Assembly: GCF_019097595.1 (NCBI RefSeq)
Contig: NC_080735.1
Location: 13,083,417 to 13,147,416, forward strand
Length of the DNA stretch: 64,000 bases
Origin: Hemibagrus wyckioides
Lineage: Eukaryota > Chordata > Actinopteri > Siluriformes > Bagridae
Reading direction: 5' to 3'
Positions 61,101-64,000 of this stretch are shown here, in pieces (the stretch's first letter is position 1; each line of letters opens with the position of its first letter). The notes under the pieces are model-generated. The model did not search any database and was not told the DNA's origin. It worked only from the letters and a program-made list of their open reading frames with translations. Both the position numbers and the translations under genes were made by a program.

Positions 61101-61199
61101 CTACCTATCTGTTGGCTGCAGTAGTCTCAAGTATGTTGAAAGTAGTGTTTGGAGATCTTTGCAGTATTCCGTTTCTGTCTGCACAATATTCTGGACCAC
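49480..61199 (-). CDS. arhgef7: Rho guanine nucleotide exchange factor 7 (beta-PIX/Cool-1), 15 exons, 5' part missing
   Basis: Beta-PIX activates Rac1 and Cdc42 and scaffolds GIT and PAK at focal adhesions and synapses. Fifteen exons (61105-61199, 59303-59398, 58532-58654, 57887-58025, 57598-57657, 55887-56033, 55516-55602, 55355-55424, 55108-55229, 54675-54881, 53098-53188, 52875-52964, 50201-50300, 49827-49881, 49480-49602) join with matching phases to 1605 nt: 534 codons and a stop. Domains in order are DH (first five exons and part of the sixth), PH (sixth to ninth), proline-rich linker, GIT-binding region ([10 protein letters not shown]) and coiled coil ([18 protein letters not shown] onward). 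The end is DETNL, a PDZ ligand known to bind Shank. DETNL and the alternative exon mark beta-PIX and not alpha-PIX (ARHGEF6). The N-terminal SH3 domain is not in the window. I cannot say whether this is the a or b teleost paralogue. Confidence 0.96.
49827..49881 (-). CDS. arhgef7: arhgef7 exon: coiled coil, first part
   Basis: It reads [18 protein letters not shown], heptad-patterned, matching human [18 protein letters not shown]. The first codon is completed across the intron (R in place of K). The donor is CAG/GTACAT. Confidence 0.95.
50201..50300 (-). CDS. arhgef7: arhgef7 exon: GIT-binding region
   Basis: It reads [20 protein letters not shown] then [12 protein letters not shown]. It aligns with human [20 protein letters not shown]. 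This region binds GIT1/GIT2 in mammals. The donor is AAAG/GTATGA. Confidence 0.95.
50794..50994 (-). CDS. arhgef7: arhgef7 alternative C-terminal exon
   Basis: The acceptor TTAG is followed by two bases, then [14 protein letters not shown], a variable middle, and [20 protein letters not shown], ending SRKGYCK and a stop. It matches the alternative tail of human ARHGEF7 isoforms ([14 protein letters not shown] and [20 protein letters not shown]). The phase joins the exon at 52875-52964 exactly (T in place of S). Using it removes the GIT-binding region, the coiled coil and the DETNL ligand, giving a form that could not trimerise or bind Shank. The last residues are shorter than the human SCCSYISHQN end. 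Confidence 0.9.
   Translation of the reverse strand, partial: AWQGTDLMHNHVLADIGQSRTETAGCRASALRLELSSDQSEDSDYDSIWTTHSYRMGSTSRKGYCK
51000..52076. other. arhgef7 intron sequence, nothing recognised
   Basis: Unique intronic DNA upstream of the alternative exon. A GATA-free purine-rich stretch at 51180-51250 has no recognisable function. Open frames here are not supported. Confidence 0.5.
52077..52385 (+). repeat. Dispersed teleost repeat, copy 2 (intronic)
   Basis: It has the same order of phrases as 9388-9660: TTGAA repeats, tttatttatatagcactttt, acaatggacagtgtctcaaa, gtgagcgagcctgaggcgac, aggaagaaaccttgag and cctcatttgggtgacac. It is opposite in orientation to arhgef7. Confidence 0.75.
52478..52796 (-). 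repeat. tRNA-derived SINE, near full length, intronic (Mermaid/V-SINE-like)
   Basis: Read from the tail it has taccgcttatccgatc, tcaaggcaggatacaccctg, gagtgccaacccatcacagg, gcaatttagagactccaatc, tagcatgtctttggactg and tgcaaactccacacacac. The tRNA head ends near 52796 with ggctaatcactaagccaccc, whose complement carries the A box. It is in the same orientation as arhgef7 transcription and ends only 78 bases from the exon starting at 52875. Confidence 0.8.
52875..52964 (-). CDS. arhgef7: arhgef7 exon: conserved linker before the alternative C-termini
   Basis: It reads [20 protein letters not shown] then AKTRQTLNS, essentially identical to human. It ends one base into a codon, a phase shared by both possible downstream exons (50201-50300 and 50794-50994). 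Confidence 0.97.
53098..53188 (-). CDS. arhgef7: arhgef7 exon: basic linker
   Basis: It reads [20 protein letters not shown] then [10 protein letters not shown] plus one base. It matches human DLSKSPKTMKKLLPKRKPER and KPSDEEFASRK, two residues shorter in the KRK segment. Serine before the basic cluster is a plausible regulatory phosphosite. Confidence 0.95.
53277..53741 (+). mobile_element. Tc1-type deletion derivative in an arhgef7 intron (465 bp)
   Basis: The left end CACCGATCAGACATAACATT and a right end complementary to it (ATGTTATGCCTGATCAGTG) are flanked by TA at 53275-53276 and 53742-53743. The interior joins a transposase start-like segment to a transposase end ([16 protein letters not shown]). 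The catalytic core is missing, so it is non-autonomous. Confidence 0.88.
53742..54674. other. arhgef7 intron sequence, nothing recognised
   Basis: Unique AT-rich intronic DNA. A phrase near 54300-54500 (gtgaagcatggtggtg, ctctaggcag) resembles piscine Tc1 transposase DNA and may be a further decayed relic, but I could not define its ends. Confidence 0.35.
54675..54881 (-). CDS. arhgef7: arhgef7 exon: proline-rich linker
   Basis: A phase-0 exon of 69 codons with [28 protein letters not shown], then [20 protein letters not shown] and ALCYKE. It matches the human proline-rich insert ([20 protein letters not shown]). The low-complexity first half differs more. The donor is GAG/GTTTGT. Confidence 0.94.
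55070..55102. repeat. (TG)n microsatellite beside an arhgef7 donor
   Basis: About 16 TG units (CA on the transcript), starting five bases after the 5' splice site of the exon at 55108-55229. Confidence 0.95.
55108..55229 (-). CDS. arhgef7: arhgef7 exon: end of the PH domain
   Basis: It reads [20 protein letters not shown] then [14 protein letters not shown] and LKPCHT. The [13 protein letters not shown] segment is the C-terminal PH helix. The donor is ACG/GTTAGC, immediately followed in the transcript by a CA repeat. The acceptor has a TG repeat before CCTCTGTAG. Confidence 0.96.
55355..55424 (-). CDS. arhgef7: arhgef7 exon: PH domain
   Basis: It reads [20 protein letters not shown] then EIS plus one base. 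It aligns with human GKLPTTGMTITKLEDSENHRNAFEIS with a two-residue gap. The donor is CCG/GTATGT. Confidence 0.95.
55516..55602 (-). CDS. arhgef7: arhgef7 exon: PH domain
   Basis: It reads [20 protein letters not shown] then PRMSCFIYQ, 29 codons in phase 0. It matches human [20 protein letters not shown]. Confidence 0.97.
55887..56033 (-). CDS. arhgef7: arhgef7 exon: DH-PH junction
   Basis: It reads [20 protein letters not shown], then [16 protein letters not shown] and NHGSE. It spans the last DH helix and the first PH strands. It aligns with human [20 protein letters not shown] and IKTLGNVTYMSQVLIQ. The acceptor has a short TG repeat before CACAG. Confidence 0.96.
56034..57597. other. arhgef7 intron with A-rich and (AAT)n tracts
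   Basis: A-rich sequence at 56529-56560 and (AAT)n tracts at about 56702-56770. The rest is unique with no recognised feature. Confidence 0.55.
57598..57657 (-). CDS. arhgef7: arhgef7 exon: end of the DH domain
   Basis: It reads [20 protein letters not shown], exactly 20 codons. It matches human DYHTDRQDIQKSMAAFKNLS. The acceptor is CCCTTCTTAG and the donor is TCT/GTAAGT. Confidence 0.96.
57698..57745. repeat. (AATC)n and (CT)n microsatellites
   Basis: About six AATC units followed by a short CT run, in an arhgef7 intron. Confidence 0.85.
57847..57868. repeat. (CA)n microsatellite downstream of an arhgef7 donor
   Basis: About 11 CA units, reading UG on the transcript, 18 bases after the exon end at 57887. 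Confidence 0.93.
57887..58025 (-). CDS. arhgef7: arhgef7 exon: DH domain
   Basis: It reads [20 protein letters not shown], then [20 protein letters not shown] and RHME. The [11 protein letters not shown] stretch is the conserved DH-domain helix contacting the GTPase. The acceptor follows ten CA repeats (TG on the transcript) and ends AACAG. A second TG repeat follows the donor in the intron. Confidence 0.97.
58031..58050. repeat. (CA)n microsatellite forming an arhgef7 acceptor tract
   Basis: Ten CA units, reading UG on the transcript, ending five bases before the exon at 58025 and occupying the place of the pyrimidine tract. Confidence 0.95.
58532..58654 (-). CDS. arhgef7: arhgef7 exon: DH domain
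   Basis: It reads [20 protein letters not shown], then [20 protein letters not shown], which is nearly identical to human beta-PIX in the second half. The acceptor is a UG-rich tract ending TATAG. The donor is CACAG/GTATAT. Confidence 0.96.
58655..59302. other. arhgef7 intron sequence, nothing recognised
   Basis: Unique AT-rich intronic DNA without a recognised feature. Confidence 0.5.
59303..59398 (-). CDS. arhgef7: arhgef7 exon: DH domain
   Basis: It reads [20 protein letters not shown] through LVQTLEECV with one base before and two after. It aligns with human NISYLMGNLEEICSFQQMLVQSLEE. It has a strong pyrimidine acceptor (CTCTTTCTCAG) and a consensus donor (AA/GTAAGT). Confidence 0.95.
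59399..60372. other. arhgef7 intron sequence, nothing recognised
   Basis: Unique intronic DNA. The open frame at 59837-60160 is not supported by splice signals or protein similarity. Confidence 0.5.
60373..61099. repeat. 21-bp minisatellite in an arhgef7 intron
   Basis: About 34 imperfect copies of a unit read as gcagtaggtactgaatcaaa plus t. Variants carry tcgagt, aatgaa or gtagctact. The unit is a multiple of three, so part reads as repeated VGTESNA on the plus strand, an artefact. The array ends about five bases from the exon at 61105, so it starts almost immediately after that exon's 5' splice site. Confidence 0.96.
61105..61199 (-). CDS. arhgef7: arhgef7 exon: start of the DH domain
   Basis: It reads [20 protein letters not shown] and continues to LQPTD plus two bases. 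It matches the opening of the human DH domain (VVLQNILETENEYSKELQT). The acceptor is a (TG)n tract ending TTTTAG and the donor is AG/GTAGCT. The exon begins in phase 0, so the preceding exon, probably ending SYYN-like, lies beyond the window. Confidence 0.94.
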
Positions 61200-62643
61200 C
61201 TAAAACACACACACACAGTTGTTTTACAAATACACATACAGGCACAAAGACAACAGTATGAAACAAGGATTATTTGTTTATATTTCACTGTATTCACATT
61301 TGTGGTGCCCCACCTTTGACTATCAAATATCAAGTTTCCTGAAAAGCTTTTGATGCTACCATTCATTCTTTTTCCCACATACTGCGGAAGGTTGCTGGAT
61401 TAACACATTAAACAAAACTGGGAAGCAGCACTAAATGGCCAAAACTGTGCTGGGAGAGAGAATGAGGGCGCAGGGATCGCATCTATAATTCATTTATTGT
61501 AGCCTGAAAATAGAATCAGGCAGCCCAGTGGCCCAAGCAATTTGATTAATTAGCCTGGCAGCCTGAATGTAGAATCACACTCACACACGCACTACTTCAA
61601 AACAGCACACATACTGTATTTCACATATAAAAGCTTTCCCATTGACTGACAGCTTTGACGGATGCTTTAATACAGTCTCTGAGTCATGGCCTCATCGCTG
61701 AGTGCACAGAGGCCAGTCTCTCTAAAGCAATTACAAACCCACAGAGAAAGGACTCATCCCCTTCTTCTTTTTTTTTAACCACGAACAAGAGAGAGAAAAA
61801 GAGGAAGTGGGGGATGACAGAATCAGGCCAGTCACAGTGGAAATAAGTCTGAAAGCCACCTTCTCTAATGAAGAACCCACAATAGGAGGAAGGCAGACTG
61901 GGGGCTTGACATTTAAAAAGCGTTTCATCTTTGAGAGACAAACATAACACTGCACAATAGAGTAGCATCAACTACAGCATTATTTACACACTTACTGAGA
62001 ATGTGCAAGGATAATACAGTATGTACCTGCTGTACCGATGGCTCATTTGGATTGTAAAACCTTTATGTAAACACACCAAACAACCCAACTGAGCTCCAGC
62101 CGAGGACTATTTCCTCAATCGGATTAAAAAAATTCCTTCTGCGCAATGCAGTGGTGTGAACGAGATGACAGACGCTTTGACTGGCATACGTCATATGCAA
62201 TGCACAAACGAATATTTATATCAGTCTTTAGGGTATATATAAACAAGCTCCTTACTCCATGTTCTTTCCCACAACTCTTGACAATAAGTAAGCAAACTGA
62301 GTTCCTATATAAAATATATCTTAGGTTCTCACTCATCAGATCTCAGTCATTTCTGTGCATGTGCATGCAGATGTGATCATGGTGATTAGTTTTGCATTTT
62401 TACTGCTTATATATTTTAGATCCATTATACAATTTTAATATCCAATTATCTCTATTCTGAAAGCATTTTGGTTTGGATGACAGAGGGATTCCAGATGTGT
62501 CCAACCGTATGTTTATTCTAAGAGAAAAAGGAAATGGTCAAAGGAGGTAACAATATTGGGGGGGGGGGGACAAAGACAATTCAAGGACAGCAACTTCTAT
62601 TTTTGTCACACATACTACTGAGTGTATACATGTTAATTATATA
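61200..62643. other. arhgef7 intron sequence, no further exon found
   Basis: I searched the minus strand for the SH3 domain and the linker expected just upstream of the DH domain and saw none. A G10 run occurs near 62560. Confidence 0.5.
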
Positions 62644-63201
62644 CACTACCAGTCAAAAGTTTGGACACACCTTCTAATTCAATGTTTTTTGTTTAGGGAT
62701 TTATTTTCTACATTCTAGAACAATACTGGAGATTTCAAAACTATGTTTTAAATAACACACATGGACTTAAGTAATCCATATGTAACGACAACAAAAAAAC
62801 AGTCAGTTGTTATTTTAAGACACGAAGGTCAGGTGTTCTGGAATAGTTCTTGCAAGAACAGTATTGTCAAGTGCATTTGCAAAACCCATCAAGCACCATG
62901 ATGAAACTGGCTCACATGAAGACCATCCCAGTAAAGCAAGACCAAAACTGACCTCTGCTGCAGAGGAGAAGTTCATTTAGAGTCACCAGCCTCAGAAATC
63001 ACCAATTAACAGCACCTCAGATTAGAGGCGTTATGAAGGCTTTACAGAGCATCAGTAGCAGACATATCTCAATATCAACTGTTCAAAGGACATTATTGTG
63101 TATTTCGGCCGCCTTCAGCATTGTTTTATGATGTAGAAAGAAATAAACATCAGGAAAGACCATGGAATTAGAAGGTGTGTCCAAACTTTTTACTGGTAGT
63201 G
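62644..63201 (+). mobile_element. Tc1/mariner deletion derivative, copy B (558 bp)
   Basis: Terminal repeats begin CACTACCAGTCAAAAGTTTG on the left and its near complement on the right, flanked by TA (62642-62643 and 63202-63203). The interior matches copy A at 34314-34855 almost base for base, except for about 16 extra bases (accaaaactgacctct) near 62940 and a few substitutions. It is non-autonomous, with only the DNA-binding part of the transposase left, and sits in the arhgef7 intron. Confidence 0.92.
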
Positions 63202-63428
63202 TATATTATAGTATATTCTCAGGAAGGGTGCCAATAATTCTGGACAATAGGCCTCGGTACGATATTTCACCAATAATTTGATTCCATGCTATGCCGTGCA
63301 GCAACACACTTATAGATACTCACAAGAGTAAATCAAATTTACTTAAATCTCTGAACTCTAACCATGAAACCGAACCTGACGCAAACACACACATGCACAC
63401 ACACACACAGTGTGTGAGAGAGAGAGAC

Positions 63429-63459
<31 letters not shown>

Positions 63460-64000
63460 GAGCTAAGGGCCTCAGACACAGCTGTCCCAAAGATCAGTGA
63501 AAAGGAAACAATGACCTACATTACAGCTCCACACTCAGACACACACACACAGCCCACTAACACTGTAACACACCAGTTTAAACTCAGCCTGGTTGACTCA
63601 CAGACACCCAAACATCACTCTGACCCGACACCTGACAGTTAAACAGCAGGAGATGAGAGCTCACCAAGACTACAGGTCATGAACTCAGTCTCACTCACAC
63701 TCACACACTTCTCAACATGACATTGTATATTTACAGCTCTGATGCTATAACAAATTAACCCAGTATAAAATTCAGTCATAGCCTTGTGCACACACAATGT
63801 GCACACACCTATATCTGTATGTCTAAATGAGGAAGAGACATCCTGAATAATGAACTGTTTACAATTAATGACTGGAGTGTGAGCAAGATGAATGTATATC
63901 GAATTTATACAATCTGTTATTGAAAGAGAGAAGACAGAAAGAAAGAGACAAAGACAGACAGAAAGACAGACAGACAGACAGGTTGTAGGTAAACAGAAAG
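63202..64000. other. arhgef7 intron with (CA)n, (GA)n and AGAC-rich tracts
   Basis: Simple-sequence tracts lie at about 63385-63410 (CA), 63415-63460 (GA-rich) and 63925-63985 (AGAA/AGAC). No exon was recognised before the window ends. Confidence 0.55.

Noticed and set aside
61200..64000. Missing arhgef7 SH3 and linker exons
   Set aside because: I looked for SH3-like motifs (such as ALYDF-like or WW segments) on the minus strand and found none, so they are assumed to lie outside the window.

Overview
This is vertebrate nuclear DNA, almost certainly from a teleost fish and possibly an otophysan such as a catfish. The evidence is an intron-rich gene with GT-AG splice sites and vertebrate protein similarity, abundant (CA)n, (GATA)n, (AT)n and (AAT)n microsatellites, tRNA-derived SINEs resembling the fish Mermaid/V-SINE type, and several fish-type Tc1/mariner elements. 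No rRNA, operon or other bacterial feature is present.

The one recognisable host gene lies on the minus strand at the right end. Fifteen constitutive-looking coding exons between 61199 and 49480 encode 534 residues of ARHGEF7 (beta-PIX/Cool-1), the Rac/Cdc42 exchange factor that binds PAK and GIT. They cover the DH domain, the PH domain, the proline-rich linker, the GIT-binding region, the trimeric coiled coil and the C-terminal PDZ ligand DETNL. Every splice phase joins in frame, and the summed length (1605 nt) is a whole number of codons including the stop. The SH3 exons are not visible and should lie beyond position 64000. A further exon at 50794-50994 encodes the alternative C-terminus known from mammalian isoforms.

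Positions 1-49000 hold no gene I can support. In mammals the DNA downstream of ARHGEF7 leads toward TEX29 and SOX1 across gene-poor DNA, so this region may be part of a sox1-side regulatory desert; that is inference from remembered human gene order. Several repeat-free blocks (about 4.8, 5.6-6.6, 15.0-15.5, 16.2, 24.5-26.1, 40.5, 45.0 and 45.8 kb) look like candidate conserved non-coding elements. Repeats between them include SINE copies, a dispersed teleost repeat, an intact Tc1-like transposon with a full DD34E transposase (41948-43195), two related Tc1-type deletion derivatives (34314-34855 and 62644-63201), two more decayed Tc1 relics, and a 37-bp near-perfect hairpin (31817-31895).

The most striking non-genic structure is a 6.25-kb minisatellite at 16664-22914: about 260 copies of a 24-bp unit with higher-order organisation. 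Because the period is a multiple of three, long reading frames stay open on both strands, but they are periodic artefacts. A second minisatellite (21-bp unit, 60373-61099) lies just inside an arhgef7 intron next to a 5' splice site. Five arhgef7 acceptors have UG-repeat tracts where a pyrimidine tract would be expected.
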